A DNA stretch of 56,553 bases from Bacteroidetes bacterium 46-16 (GCA_001897835.1 MKUN01000019.1:1-56553), one strand, 5' to 3'. Numbered from the stretch's first letter, positions 44,723 to 54,143 are shown. Notes: generated from the letters alone by a model not told the origin. Translations and numbers: made by a program.

Positions 44723-45547
44723 ATGATACATATTAGAAGCAACGAAGAAATAGAACTGATCCGTAAAAGCGCTTTAATGGTCACTGCCACCTTAACAGAG
44801 GTGGCAAACTTTTTAAAGCCGGGCATCAAAACCATCAGCATCGATAATATGGCCGAGGCCTTTATCCGTGATAATGGCGGTATACCTTCATTCAAAGGTT
44901 ACAATGGCTTTAAATACTCGCTCTGCATCTCGGTAAACGAGGTGGTAGTGCATGGCTTCCCCAGCGATTACGAACTGAAAGACGGGGATATCATATCTGT
45001 AGATTGTGGCGTGTACATGAACGGCTATCATGGCGACCATGCCTACACATTTGCAGTAGGTGATGTAAACCCCGAAGTACTGAAGCTGATGCGTGTGACC
45101 AAAGAATCGCTGATGCGCGGTATAGCCCAGGCACATGCCAATAACCGCGTAGGTGATATATCTTATGCTGTAGAACAATGGACCGCAAAAGAACATGGCT
45201 ATGGTGTGGTGCGCGAGCTGGTGGGACATGGCGTTGGTAAAAAACTGCATGAAGACCCCCAAGTGCCTAATTATGGGCGCCGCGGTGACGGCAAGCGCCT
45301 GAAGGAAGGCATAGTACTGGCCATTGAACCCATGATAAACCTGGGTACCCGCGAAGTATATACACTGGAAGATGGCTGGACCGTAGTAACTGCCGATGGT
45401 AAACCTTCGGTACATTATGAGCATACTACTGCCGTAAGAAAGAACAGCGGGGAAGCATTATCTAATTTTGCGCCGATAGAGGCTGCGGAAAGGGCCAATA
45501 AAGAACTGAACACAGGCCACCTGGAGCCAGTGGCGGCTACAGCTTAA
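44723..45547 (+). CDS. map: type I methionine aminopeptidase
   Basis: Removes the initiator methionine from nascent proteins. The 274-residue product carries the metal ligands in SVDCGVYMNGYHGDHAYTF, GHGVGKKLHEDP, AIEPMINLG and VHYEHTTAV. The start ATG (MIHIRSNEEIELIRKS) is preferred over a GTG six bases upstream. The C-terminus extends about 20 residues beyond the usual end. It closes the operon and overlaps a convergent TonB-domain gene by 11 bases. Confidence 0.97.
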   Translation: MIHIRSNEEIELIRKSALMVTATLTEVANFLKPGIKTISIDNMAEAFIRDNGGIPSFKGYNGFKYSLCISVNEVVVHGFPSDYELKDGDIISVDCGVYMNGYHGDHAYTFAVGDVNPEVLKLMRVTKESLMRGIAQAHANNRVGDISYAVEQWTAKEHGYGVVRELVGHGVGKKLHEDPQVPNYGRRGDGKRLKEGIVLAIEPMINLGTREVYTLEDGWTVVTADGKPSVHYEHTTAVRKNSGEALSNFAPIEAAERANKELNTGHLEPVAATA

Positions 45548-45977
45548 AATCAACAGGCCAGCTAAAGGTAACCGGTATATTCTTACCGCTTTCACACCCC
45601 GGCTTCCACCCCGGCAGCAAACGGATGATACGAAGTGCTTCGCTATCTAAAGAAGGGTACAAATGTTTATGCAACTGTACCTGCTGCACCATTCCTGTTT
45701 CATCAATTACGAATGTAACTACCACCCTACCCTGTATATGTGCCGCTTTGGCATCGGCAGGAAATTGCAAACGGGCTGTGATGAACGAATCAATGTTCAC
45801 TACTGCTTCAGGCATATGCTCCACAAAATGCCAGTGGACAGAATTAGCCGGCACAGGCACCTGTGCATAAGTAGTATCGCCTTCCCGTTCTATAGCCATG
45901 ACGAATCGCTCAACCGGCTGCGCTAATAAGGCCACCGGAAAAAGGATAAGACATAATACCATAAGAAATCTCACCAC
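45537..45977 (-). CDS. TonB C-terminal-domain protein with signal peptide
   Basis: A 146-residue secreted protein. It opens with a Sec signal peptide (MVRFLMVLCLILFPVALLAQ) and ends with a TonB C-terminal-like domain: HIQGRVVVTFVIDETGMVQQ, LDSEALRIIRLLPGWKPG and IPVTFSWPVDFKL. Unlike true TonB it has no long periplasmic linker or retained N-terminal anchor, so it is probably not the energy transducer itself. Such short proteins are common in Bacteroidota and their partners are unknown. Confidence 0.85.
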   Translation of the reverse strand: MVRFLMVLCLILFPVALLAQPVERFVMAIEREGDTTYAQVPVPANSVHWHFVEHMPEAVVNIDSFITARLQFPADAKAAHIQGRVVVTFVIDETGMVQQVQLHKHLYPSLDSEALRIIRLLPGWKPGCESGKNIPVTFSWPVDFKL

Positions 45978-46010
45978 ATAAAGACGGGAATAGCTGATAA
46001 TTCCACAGGT

Positions 46011-47114
46011 CTATGCTGCAATTACGGTTGTGGGTGCCTTGTCGAGTAGTGATAAAAGGAGCATTTCATCGGGGCTCAGGCTGTCGCCTGCAGAACATAC
46101 GGAAGGCGTATCTGCTGCAAAGAGCGCTTCAAGCATGCCCTCGGTATATTGCTCAATGATATGCGGGTGAACATAATACTTTTTGCATACCGTACGTGTA
46201 TTACCTAAATGTTTAGCGACGATATCAAGTGCTGCTACAACATTTTTCTTAGTTTCTGTGACCGTAGCGGCTGGGCCTAACTGTTTAAAGGCTTCGAGGG
46301 CATGTAAAGTACCTGCCCAGGTACGGAAATCTTTTGCAGAGAAATGCCCCCCGCTGATTTCTTTTATATAATTATTGACCATGCCGGAATCGACCGGGTG
46401 GCGATGGCCGCTATCGTCGTAATACTGGAATAACTCCTTACCGGGTATATCGCGGCATTGCTTCACGATGTTAGCCAGCTTTTTGCTTTTCAACGTTATA
46501 TCCTGGTACACCCCTTTTTTCCCTTTGAAGCTAAAATGTATTATGGTGCCATTGATCGACACATGTTTATCTTTCAGCGTAGTCAAACCATAAGACCCAT
46601 AAAGCTTTTCATATAAAGCACTCCCAACCCTGATACAAGTACATTGCATGAGCATAACAATAGTGGCCAGTACTTTCCTTTGCTGAAGGCCGGGCAACGC
46701 AAGGTCTTTTTTCAATCGCTTTCTTATCGTGGGCAATGCCCTGCCGAAATCCTGCATATGATAGAATTTAGTTTTGCTCCGCAGGCTGTTCCATAATTGG
46801 TGGTAACGGTATTGTTTGCGGCCTGCGGCATCTATACCAGTCGCCTGCAAGTGACCATCGGGGCAGGCACATATCCATACAGACCTCCAGGCCGGCGGCA
46901 ACACAAGCCCCCGGATACGGCGCAGGGTCTCTTTATCCTTCACGGTCTTGCCTTCGAAATAGTAGGAAAAACCTTTCCCACTTTTTCTACGGCTAATGCC
47001 CGGTTGACTGTCGTTAACATAGGTGAGGTGGATGCACTCCGCACTCTTTGCGGTGTCATGTACCAGCGCCCTTAAGCGTTGCCGGGGTATCCTGATCTTT
47101 TGCGGAGTGCTCAT
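46011..47114 (-). CDS. DNA topoisomerase IB (poxvirus/eukaryotic type)
   Basis: Relaxes supercoiled DNA by a transient 3'-phosphotyrosine link. The 367-residue product shows the catalytic core: Arg in TCIRVGSALYEKLYGSYG, Lys in the KGKKGVYQDI region, Arg in SAKDFRTWAGTLHAL, and the nucleophile Tyr in NTRTVCKKYYVHPHI. The N-terminal third (RRIRGLVLPPAWRSVWICA) matches the family. Bacterial TopIB genes occur patchily, often acquired horizontally, but base composition here is like its neighbours. Confidence 0.93.
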   Translation of the reverse strand: MSTPQKIRIPRQRLRALVHDTAKSAECIHLTYVNDSQPGISRRKSGKGFSYYFEGKTVKDKETLRRIRGLVLPPAWRSVWICACPDGHLQATGIDAAGRKQYRYHQLWNSLRSKTKFYHMQDFGRALPTIRKRLKKDLALPGLQQRKVLATIVMLMQCTCIRVGSALYEKLYGSYGLTTLKDKHVSINGTIIHFSFKGKKGVYQDITLKSKKLANIVKQCRDIPGKELFQYYDDSGHRHPVDSGMVNNYIKEISGGHFSAKDFRTWAGTLHALEAFKQLGPAATVTETKKNVVAALDIVAKHLGNTRTVCKKYYVHPHIIEQYTEGMLEALFAADTPSVCSAGDSLSPDEMLLLSLLDKAPTTVIAA

Positions 47115-47182
47115 ATCCTGTTCTTTGATCTATAAGCAGATAAAATTCCGTGCCATGTCTTTAAACCCCGTATTTTTATAAC

Positions 47183-47833
47183 ATGCAAGCTATCGTACTT
47201 GGTGCCACGGGCCTGGTAGGCTCCCAACTGCTGGAACGCTTACTGGCCAATGAGCATTTTGACAAGGTGCTTTCCTTCACACGCAGGGCAAGCGTTAAAA
47301 CACATCCCAAACTTGAAGAGCATATTATAGACTTCGACAAGCCGGCGACCTGGCAGCATCTTGTACAGGGCAACGTACTTTTTTCAGCCTTCGGCACCAC
47401 TATAAAAAAGGCCGGCAGCCAGGAAGCGCAATACCGCATAGACTATACTTACCAATATGAAATGGCCAAAGCGGCCGCAGACAACGGTGTTGCTGCATAT
47501 GTGCTCGTATCGGCCGCGTTCTCTGATCCACGATCGCGGATCTTCTACTCAAGGATAAAAGGCGAGCTGGAGCGTGACGTATCAAAGCTGCCCTTCAAAA
47601 GTATTCACATACTGCGCCCGGGCATACTGAATGGCAACAGGAAAGAGCAAAGGCCCGGCGAGAAAGCCGGCATTGCCATAATGAAAGTATTAGGGTTGTT
47701 ACCCGGCATGAGCAGTATGCGGCCCATCAGGGATGTGGAGGTAGCAAAAGCAATGATCCACGTAGCAGTAAAACAAGATAAGGGCACCCATATCCACTCA
47801 CCCAAGTCCTTATTTGTGCTGGCACAAGCTTAA
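47183..47833 (+). CDS. NAD(P)-binding Rossmann protein, HTATIP2-like
   Basis: A 216-residue atypical short-chain dehydrogenase. The N-terminal nucleotide-binding motif is AIVLGATGLVGSQLLERLLA. A later segment, YVLVSAAFSDPRSRIFYSRI then KGELE, matches the S...YxxxK region. SIHILRPGILNGNRKEQRPG resembles TIP30/HTATIP2 and Oxidoreductase families. The substrate is unknown. It converges on lgt with a four-base overlap. Confidence 0.88.
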   Translation: MQAIVLGATGLVGSQLLERLLANEHFDKVLSFTRRASVKTHPKLEEHIIDFDKPATWQHLVQGNVLFSAFGTTIKKAGSQEAQYRIDYTYQYEMAKAAADNGVAAYVLVSAAFSDPRSRIFYSRIKGELERDVSKLPFKSIHILRPGILNGNRKEQRPGEKAGIAIMKVLGLLPGMSSMRPIRDVEVAKAMIHVAVKQDKGTHIHSPKSLFVLAQA

Positions 47834-49128
47834 GCAGCAGTCTCTTCCGGGAACTTATCTTTCGCAGGCTTGTAGAATAACAGGATACATAAGCCTGCTA
47901 TCACTAACAGCGTAGAGATGATCTCGGCCTGTGTGGGATGTATAAAACCCAGGTCGTACTTATAGTTCACCCGTATCTTCTCTACAAAGAAGCGTTCAAG
48001 ACCATTCAATATGAGGTAGAAGCCAAATAAATGCAAAGGATATTTAAAGCGCCTTCGTACAGCCCAGATTAGCAGGAACAAGCCTATGCAGGTGAAGGCC
48101 TCATATAAAGGTGTAGGAAAAACCGCTACGGGTAATACAGCGCAATACTGGCCCATACAGCCGGCTATGGGCACACCATCATTATTCACGTTGTGCGGAT
48201 AGTTCATGCCAAACAACCAGCGTGGCAGCCATCCCGGGGCCTCGGCCCGGGCTTGCGGCACTTGCTCAATACTACCAAAATTACTTACAAAATAAAGGGA
48301 GTCTTCACTCAGCTTTTGCCTGTATTCCGGCGCGGTGGCCACCTTCAGCATACCATCGGGTTCGGTAATGTAGGCACTGTTAAAAATGCCCCAGTCGCCA
48401 TCGCCTGCGAACTGGCAACCAAAACGGCCTATGCCATATGCCAGCATCAATGCGGGAGCGGCAGCATCGCAAAGGTGACGGAAGGAAAATTTATGCTTGC
48501 GTGAATAATAGTAAAGTATCGCAGTAGCCACTATAAGGCCGCCATAAAAGGTAAGCCCGCTGGAAGATAAAAGGCTGCCTGCGGGATCGCGCACAAAATC
48601 ATCCCAACTCTCAAATGCGTTAAAGACCTTAGCACCCACAAGGCCGCCAAAGGCCGCCATGACCACGATCTCGGTAATACGCTGGTGCGGGTAAACCAGC
48701 TCCTTCTTCATTTGCGGTTCGGGCAGTTCCTGCTTCTTTTTATCTACATACTTTGCATAGCCTATGACCAATGCGCCAATGATGCCTGCTATGAAATTGC
48801 CTTTTATAGAGAACAAATAGCCCATTGGATTGGGTGTTATCTCGGCCCAGTGGCCGAACAAGCCCCCTATCTTATAGCCAAGGAAAAAGCCGAGCAGCGC
48901 CGATACCAGTAACTCGTTAGCGGAAGCAGGCCTGCCTACTTCATAGCTACGAAGTGTGGGCGACAATAGCCCCATCTTCTCTTTCCGTTTCAATTCGGAT
49001 ACGAGCACGTAAGCGGCCGCGATAAATGCGGTAGCCACCATCAATCCGAAAGTTTTAAAGATACCCAGCCATTCAGGCATATCGGTGCCGAACAGCGCTT
49101 GTAGCAAATACTGGAAATCGGGATACAT
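47830..49128 (-). CDS. lgt: prolipoprotein diacylglyceryl transferase, enlarged
   Basis: Adds the diacylglyceryl group to the lipobox cysteine in the first step of lipoprotein maturation. The product is 432 residues with seven or more membrane segments. It has LTFYGGLIVATAIL, the signature GRFGCQFAGDGDWG, PTPLYEAFTC and LNGLERFFVEKIRVN. It is much longer than the ~280 residues usual elsewhere, owing to an extended N-terminal third and an insert of about 60 residues after the signature that includes a CMGQYC segment. Long Lgt forms are familiar in Bacteroidota. Confidence 0.92.
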   Translation of the reverse strand: MYPDFQYLLQALFGTDMPEWLGIFKTFGLMVATAFIAAAYVLVSELKRKEKMGLLSPTLRSYEVGRPASANELLVSALLGFFLGYKIGGLFGHWAEITPNPMGYLFSIKGNFIAGIIGALVIGYAKYVDKKKQELPEPQMKKELVYPHQRITEIVVMAAFGGLVGAKVFNAFESWDDFVRDPAGSLLSSSGLTFYGGLIVATAILYYYSRKHKFSFRHLCDAAAPALMLAYGIGRFGCQFAGDGDWGIFNSAYITEPDGMLKVATAPEYRQKLSEDSLYFVSNFGSIEQVPQARAEAPGWLPRWLFGMNYPHNVNNDGVPIAGCMGQYCAVLPVAVFPTPLYEAFTCIGLFLLIWAVRRRFKYPLHLFGFYLILNGLERFFVEKIRVNYKYDLGFIHPTQAEIISTLLVIAGLCILLFYKPAKDKFPEETAA

Positions 49129-49189
49129 GGCTGTAAAAATAAGCCGAATGTTCGATAATGCGGAGCGTACTTATATTAAAAGAAAATGG

Positions 49190-50071
49190 CTAGATACGTT
49201 CTATAATGGTCAGCGAATGTTTGATCATCTCATCAATCGCTTTAGCACCATCTTTTGAGAAAGTTTTCTGTACCCTGTTGGCAACAATAGCACTTATGGA
49301 CAAACAATTATGCCCCAATAATTTCCCTAAACCGTATATAGCGGAGGTTTCCATCTCAAAATTGGTAATACGGTCATTGCCGCATTGAAAGGTATTGAGT
49401 GCATCGAGCAAGTGAGGAAATGCCAGCGGTCCGCGCAGCAGCCGTCCCTGCGGACCATAAAAACCCGGGCAGGTGATGGTAATACCATGTATATAACCGG
49501 CCCCGAAATGTTTGCGCAGGGAAATAGAGGCCTCTGCTATGTAAGGTAATATGACTTTACCATTCATACCGGTGTGCTGCTCAAAATTGTCAAGTATATA
49601 GCGCTCGTTATCGCTGTTGCTGAAATTATAGTAATGCATGATATTATCGAGGCCTATACCATGCGATGAGACCACCAGGCTATCTACAGGCACATCGGCC
49701 TGCAATGCCCCGCTGCTGCCCAGGCGAATGATGTTCAGTGCATGCCTGTGGGGTTTTACCTGCCTTGTAGCAAGATCTATATTGGCCAGCACGTCCAGCT
49801 CATTCAATACAATATCGATATTACCCGTACCTATACCTGTAGATATAACGCTGATACGCTTTTTCCCTACATACCCTGTATGTGTTATGAACTCCCTGTG
49901 ATGTGCTTTATGCTCTATTCGGTCAAAATACTTGGTCACCTCCTTTACCCTGCCCGGATCGCCGACAGTGATGACGGTATCGGCCAGGTGTTCGGGGCCC
50001 AGATCGAGGTGATAAATAGTGCCCCGTGGTGTAATGATCAGTTCCGATTCAGCTATGGTCCTCTGGTGCAT
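49190..50071 (-). CDS. nucleoside phosphorylase (uridine phosphorylase-like)
   Basis: Splits nucleosides with phosphate for pyrimidine or purine salvage. The 293-residue product belongs to the PNP/UDP family: phosphate-site GDPGRVKEV, GIGTGNIDIVLNEL, NIIRLGSSGALQ, and the nucleoside-site NFEMETSAIYGLGKLLGH. The family motif near the end is SISAIVANR. The EMETSAIYGL form is closer to uridine phosphorylases, but base specificity cannot be settled by eye. Confidence 0.92.
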   Translation of the reverse strand: MHQRTIAESELIITPRGTIYHLDLGPEHLADTVITVGDPGRVKEVTKYFDRIEHKAHHREFITHTGYVGKKRISVISTGIGTGNIDIVLNELDVLANIDLATRQVKPHRHALNIIRLGSSGALQADVPVDSLVVSSHGIGLDNIMHYYNFSNSDNERYILDNFEQHTGMNGKVILPYIAEASISLRKHFGAGYIHGITITCPGFYGPQGRLLRGPLAFPHLLDALNTFQCGNDRITNFEMETSAIYGLGKLLGHNCLSISAIVANRVQKTFSKDGAKAIDEMIKHSLTIIERI

Positions 50072-50097
50072 ATTGGCTATTTATTTACGTATTCCAC

Positions 50098-50127
50098 TTG
50101 TAAAGAAACGATTTTTTACTACATTTG
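50098..50127 (+). promoter_or_regulatory. tRNA-Cys promoter
   Basis: TTG (50098-50100) and TACATTTG (50120-50127) are separated by 19 bases, an exact Bacteroidota consensus, ending 12 bases before the tRNA. Confidence 0.85.
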
Positions 50128-50139
50128 CCATCCCTTTAG

Positions 50140-50210
50140 GGTCGCGTGGCCGAGTGGCTAGGCACAGGTCTGCAAAACCTCCTACAGCGGTTCGACTCCG
50201 CTCGCGACCT
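50140..50210 (+). tRNA. tRNA-Cys (anticodon GCA)
   Basis: A complete 71-nt cloverleaf. The acceptor stem is GGTCGCG / CGCGACC with discriminator T, as expected for tRNA-Cys. The anticodon loop CTGCAAA gives anticodon GCA, and the T-arm is GCGG-TTCGACT-CCGC. CCA is not encoded. It stands alone between its own promoter and terminator. Confidence 0.96.
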
Positions 50211-50215
50211 CTAAA

Positions 50216-50245
50216 ATAAAGCTCCTAACAGGAGCTTTATTTTTT
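50216..50245 (+). terminator. tRNA-Cys terminator
   Basis: A 10-bp stem ATAAAGCTCC / GGAGCTTTAT with loop TAACA, followed by a T run, directly behind the tRNA. Confidence 0.9.
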
Positions 50246-50253
50246 AATATCAG

Positions 50254-50904
50254 TTATCGAAAAAATTCCCTGGTTCCAGCACTCACTTCCCCGGCCAGCT
50301 CATAATATTCAATATTATATTTCTTAGAAGAATAATTGTAAATGCTATGACGCTTTGCAATGCCATAGTAACCCCTGTTCCTGTAATAATAGAACCTTAT
50401 TGGCCTCTTTAACTGCCTGTAATTATAGTCGTTCAGCACCAGGCCTTCCCCAAAGCTGGTACGTGCAGCCTCCAGGTCGTTGTCGTTATGCAAGTCTTCC
50501 CTTTCGGGCAAGCCATAGAAAATGATATAGTAATCCTTGCTGCCTGCATTAACTACGGGATCATTAACTGGCTTCATATCGGTATCAAACAATATTCCTC
50601 CAAACTTTTTAGCTTTTATAAGATCTGCATTCGTATCCACGAAAAAATAAACCGGGCATAGTTTAAAATGGTCTTTAAAGTCATTCACCATAGCTGCATT
50701 CACCCCCTGCACATCTTCTCTTAACCGCTCAAGATCCTTCTTTGAGCCATGCTTTTGCAGGTAATCAACTTTCCTTTGCTCCGACCTTAATTGTACCAGG
50801 ACAGCCTTGGGAAAGTAAAAGTTATCGCTTCGCTTCTGGGCGAAGGTCTCATTTGCATACACGGTGAGCAACAATGTGCCCAGCCATACCAATACCTTCA
50901 TCAA
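50254..50904 (-). CDS. secreted protein of unknown function
   Basis: A 216-residue protein with a Sec signal peptide (KVLVWLGTLLLTVYANETFA, cleavage likely after FAQ). The mature part has a helical segment (AVLVQLRSEQRKVDYLQKHG) and then mixed strands (CPVYFFVDTNADLIKAKKFG, KDYYIIFYGLPERED). The C-terminal region is unusually rich in Tyr and Arg (RPIRFYYYRNRGYYGIAKR). No catalytic motif or known domain is recognised. It should be periplasmic or exported. Confidence 0.8.
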   Translation of the reverse strand: MMKVLVWLGTLLLTVYANETFAQKRSDNFYFPKAVLVQLRSEQRKVDYLQKHGSKKDLERLREDVQGVNAAMVNDFKDHFKLCPVYFFVDTNADLIKAKKFGGILFDTDMKPVNDPVVNAGSKDYYIIFYGLPEREDLHNDNDLEAARTSFGEGLVLNDYNYRQLKRPIRFYYYRNRGYYGIAKRHSIYNYSSKKYNIEYYELAGEVSAGTREFFR

Positions 50905-50928
50905 TCAATTTTTACATTTTCAATTTAC

Positions 50929-50956
50929 AAAAAATCCCTCCTTTGCGAGGAGGGAT
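50929..50956 (-). terminator. terminator behind the DUF2723 gene
   Basis: On the minus strand, ATCCCTCC / GGAGGGAT with a seven-base loop is followed by a run of T. It lies 20 bases after the stop. Confidence 0.85.
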
Positions 50957-50976
50957 CTTGTAATAATTCGGTCATC

Positions 50977-53900
50977 TTATTGCGCCTGAAGGTTCAGGCC
51001 TTTCATCATTTTCTGCTCAAGGCCTTTTACTTTAGCATCCATCTCGTTGGCGGTGGTAGTGTCGCCCGCCTGGCGTGCTATCATACCCAGCGAATGGATC
51101 ATTCCAAGGTCTTTCTGGGCATCCTGGCTCAGTGCATCCCTGCCATTATCATTCAGGCTAAGTATCCAGTTGATATCGCCTTCCAGGTTTTTAGTGAGCT
51201 GCTGTGCCACTCTTTTACCACCTGCCAGGCCTTCTTGGGTACCTACATTATAATAGGTCATGGCATAGAAGTAGCCCGATGCGTCGAAGCCTTCCAGCGT
51301 GTAAGGATTATAAGGGTATGCCGACTGGCTGAGGGCGCTATCCACCCTGTTCAGTATCTTAATAGCTTCGTCCTTCTTGCCCAGCGCATTCAGTTCATCA
51401 GCCACGCGCAGCGATGCATTGATACGGTATGCCTGGAACATCAGGCGGTTCTTTTCATCAAAGTAAACATCATTGCGTTCAGAACCGCCCCATTTGTACA
51501 CGTTCATGAACAGGTTGTAGCTCTTGTCCACATCCACAAAGCCCTTTTCGCCACCACGGTTCTGCCTTACCGAGTCTATATATTTGTAAGGCATCAGGCG
51601 GTATACCACACCTTCCAGCTTCAGGTATTCATCCAGTCCCATGTAGTTGTCACCGGGCAATCCGCCGCCAAAGTAGATGGGGCGCTTCCAGCCTTCGCTG
51701 GCCATAGCTGCCACAATATTCAGTACGGCTATATTGTCTTTATAGGCAATTTCCTTAGGGAAGGTGAATTTCAGATCGGTAGTTATCCTGCCAGTATCTT
51801 CCGCGCTCACCAGGCCATTCTTTACCATTTCTTCCTTCGACGGTGTAGAGACGAAGAAATTCTTGGTAGGCATATAATTCTCATAGTCGCCGCCCATGGT
51901 TTGCAGCCTGGCATCGGTATTATCGCTCACCATGAACTTACATACGTCCATCAGGTTGATATACCTGTTCTGCGGTATCTGCGGGTTGTTGTAATAGCGC
52001 ACGTAGTTATGGTTATCGCCAAGGTAGTCTTCCCGTTTCCATACCATAGGCAAGGCATCGGCATTATTGATCTTATAGTTAAGCTGGTCTATATACCAGT
52101 CTATACCTAAAAGGCTCATATTAATGATACGCACGTCGTTCCTGATACCTTCCACTTCCTGCAGGTACCACAATGGGTACGTATCATTATCTCCAAATGT
52201 AAAGAGTACCGCATTAGGTGCACATGATTCCAGTACATTGTAGGCAGTAGTGCGCGCCAGGTATTTCTTCGAGCGGTCGTGGTCATTCCATTCTTCTTTG
52301 GCCATAAGCGCCGGCACTGCTATGAGGCAGATAACGATGGTAAGGATAGAACCTGCATTACCTTTTACCACCTTCTGGAACCATTGATTCACCATCAGTA
52401 TGCCCAGGCCTATCCAAATGGCGAAGGCATAAGTACTGCCCGCGAAGGCATAGTCTCGTTCACGTGGTTGCAATGGTGGCATGTTCAGGTATATGCCTAT
52501 CGCAATACCGGTAAAGAAGAAAAGTATAAAGGTTATGATGCCGTCCTTCTTGTCGCGATTGAACTGGTACACAAGGCCCAGTATGCCTAAAATGAGCGGC
52601 AGGAAATAGAGCTGGTTACGGGCAGGGTTGTTACGCACCCCGTTGCCGGTAAGGTCCATATCGCCCATACCGCGCATCTTATCGATCGGTTTTATACCCG
52701 ATATCCAGTTACCGTTACGCGGATCGCCCTGGCCTTCCACATCATTCTGGCGGCCGGCATAGTTCCACATAAAGTAGCGCCACCACATCCAGCCCATCTG
52801 GTAGCCAATGAAGTAACGCATGTTATCGCCCGATGTAGGCCTTTCATCAGGTCCGAGGCCTAAGTAGTTGCGGTAAAAACGTACGTGTCCCGGGTCATTA
52901 TTATCGTAGATACGCGGGAAGAAACGCATTTTATCTGGCTCAAACTTATAATCCAGTTTTTTACCGGTCTGCTCATAAAAATCTTTCCCGTTCTTCTTGG
53001 TTTTGCTGTAGGTATAACCTTTGGTAGATACATCGATGATCTTACTGTCAAAATCCTGGCCATACAATAGTGGTTGTGAACCATATTGCTCACGCTGCAC
53101 ATATGATACCAGGCTCAGCACATTGTCCGGGTTGGTCATGTCTATCGGTACATCGGCCCTTGAGCGGATCATGGGCACCAGGTAGCTTGAGAAACCGATA
53201 ATGATGAACATGATACACAATACACCCGTATGTACCAGGTACCAACCCTTTTTCTTTGCGAAGAGCAGCAACCATATAAGCGCAGCTATTACCAAAAGTA
53301 TGGCCACAAGGGCACCGATGTCAAATGACATCCCGAAAGAGTTAACGAACAACAGATCGAACTTGGAAGCAAATATGGGCAGGTACTGTATCACGCCAAA
53401 CTGTACGAAAGCCAGCAGCACACAGCCCGCTACGAAGGCGATCATGGTGCCCATACGGGTAGCGTTATAGCGCTTGAAGTAATACACCATTGCCAGCGCA
53501 GGTATGGTAAGCAGGTTTAGTAAGTGTATACCAACCGATATACCGATCATATATGAGATGAATACCAGCCACCTGTCGGCATACCTGTTGTTCGCCACAT
53601 TTTCCCATTTCAATATGGCCCAAAACACAAGGGCCGTGAAGAATGATGAAGTAGCGTAAACTTCTGCCTCAACTGCCGAGAACCAAAAAGTATCGGAGAA
53701 GGTATAAGCAAGGCCGCCAACTAGCCCTGCCCCCATGATAAGCATTACCTGGTTTTGCGTAGGCTCTGCATTAGGCGACAATAATTTCTTTGCCAGGTGG
53801 GTTATGGTCCAGAAAAGGAACAATATGGTCATACCGCTCATCAGCGCCGACATCGCATTTACGAGCAATGCGGCATTGGCCGATGGCGCGCCCGTAGCAG

Positions 53901-54105
53901 TACCACCAGCGAACAATGCAAAAATGCGTTGCAGCATCATGAAGAACGGGGCTCCCGGTGAGTGGCCTACCTCAAGCTTATATGCACAGGAAAGAAATTC
54001 ACCACAATCCCAAAAGCTTACGGTGGGTTCCATGGTTTTTAAATAGACGAATGACGCAATAGCGCCCGTAATCCAACCGACGAGGTTGTTCACTTTCCGG
54101 TAATT
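50977..54105 (-). CDS. DUF2723 membrane protein (GT-C / O-mannosyltransferase-like)
   Basis: A 1042-residue protein with about a dozen membrane segments in the first 600 residues and a soluble C-terminal part with TPR-like helices. The first loop carries TVSFWDCGEFLSCAYKLEVG then HSPGAPFF, the DUF2723/TMEM260 signature with the acidic pair of GT-C enzymes. RERDYAFAGSTYAFAIWIG follows mid-protein. A role in protein O-glycosylation is inferred from the family. The start giving MNYRKVNNLVG was chosen because an earlier ATG lies inside the -7 element of a likely promoter. Confidence 0.9.
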   Translation of the reverse strand, partial: NYRKVNNLVGWITGAIASFVYLKTMEPTVSFWDCGEFLSCAYKLEVGHSPGAPFFMMLQRIFALFAGGTATGAPSANAALLVNAMSALMSGMTILFLFWTITHLAKKLLSPNAEPTQNQVMLIMGAGLVGGLAYTFSDTFWFSAVEAEVYATSSFFTALVFWAILKWENVANNRYADRWLVFISYMIGISVGIHLLNLLTIPALAMVYYFKRYNATRMGTMIAFVAGCVLLAFVQFGVIQYLPIFASKFDLLFVNSFGMSFDIGALVAILLVIAALIWLLLFAKKKGWYLVHTGVLCIMFIIIGFSSYLVPMIRSRADVPIDMTNPDNVLSLVSYVQREQYGSQPLLYGQDFDSKIIDVSTKGYTYSKTKKNGKDFYEQTGKKLDYKFEPDKMRFFPRIYDNNDPGHVRFYRNYLGLGPDERPTSGDNMRYFIGYQMGWMWWRYFMWNYAGRQNDVEGQGDPRNGNWISGIKPIDKMRGMGDMDLTGNGVRNNPARNQLYFLPLILGILGLVYQFNRDKKDGIITFILFFFTGIAIGIYLNMPPLQPRERDYAFAGSTYAFAIWIGLGILMVNQWFQKVVKGNAGSILTIVICLIAVPALMAKEEWNDHDRSKKYLARTTAYNVLESCAPNAVLFTFGDNDTYPLWYLQEVEGIRNDVRIINMSLLGIDWYIDQLNYKINNADALPMVWKREDYLGDNHNYVRYYNNPQIPQNRYINLMDVCKFMVSDNTDARLQTMGGDYENYMPTKNFFVSTPSKEEMVKNGLVSAEDTGRITTDLKFTFPKEIAYKDNIAVLNIVAAMASEGWKRPIYFGGGLPGDNYMGLDEYLKLEGVVYRLMPYKYIDSVRQNRGGEKGFVDVDKSYNLFMNVYKWGGSERNDVYFDEKNRLMFQAYRINASLRVADELNALGKKDEAIKILNRVDSALSQSAYPYNPYTLEGFDASGYFYAMTYYNVGTQEGLAGGKRVAQQLTKNLEGDINWILSLNDNGRDALSQDAQKDLGMIHSLGMIARQAGDTTTANEMDAKVKGLEQKMMKGLNLQAQ

Positions 54106-54135
54106 CATGTGGCTTTTTTTAGTATTGACAGGCAA

Positions 54136-54143
54136 CAAAAATA
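54136..54143 (-). promoter_or_regulatory. -7 element (TATTTTTG) of the DUF2723 gene
   Basis: An exact TAnnTTTG match on the minus strand, about 30 bases before the chosen start. The -33 region is poor (GTTAG). Confidence 0.5.

Noticed and set aside
43904-44731. 275-codon minus-strand open frame
   Set aside because: Antisense to secY. Composition (many Cys, His, Tyr) is typical of shadow translation.
50791-52110. 439-codon plus-strand open frame
   Set aside because: It lies antisense to the DUF2723 gene and the secreted-protein gene, spans the gap between them, and has His/Cys-rich composition without any domain.
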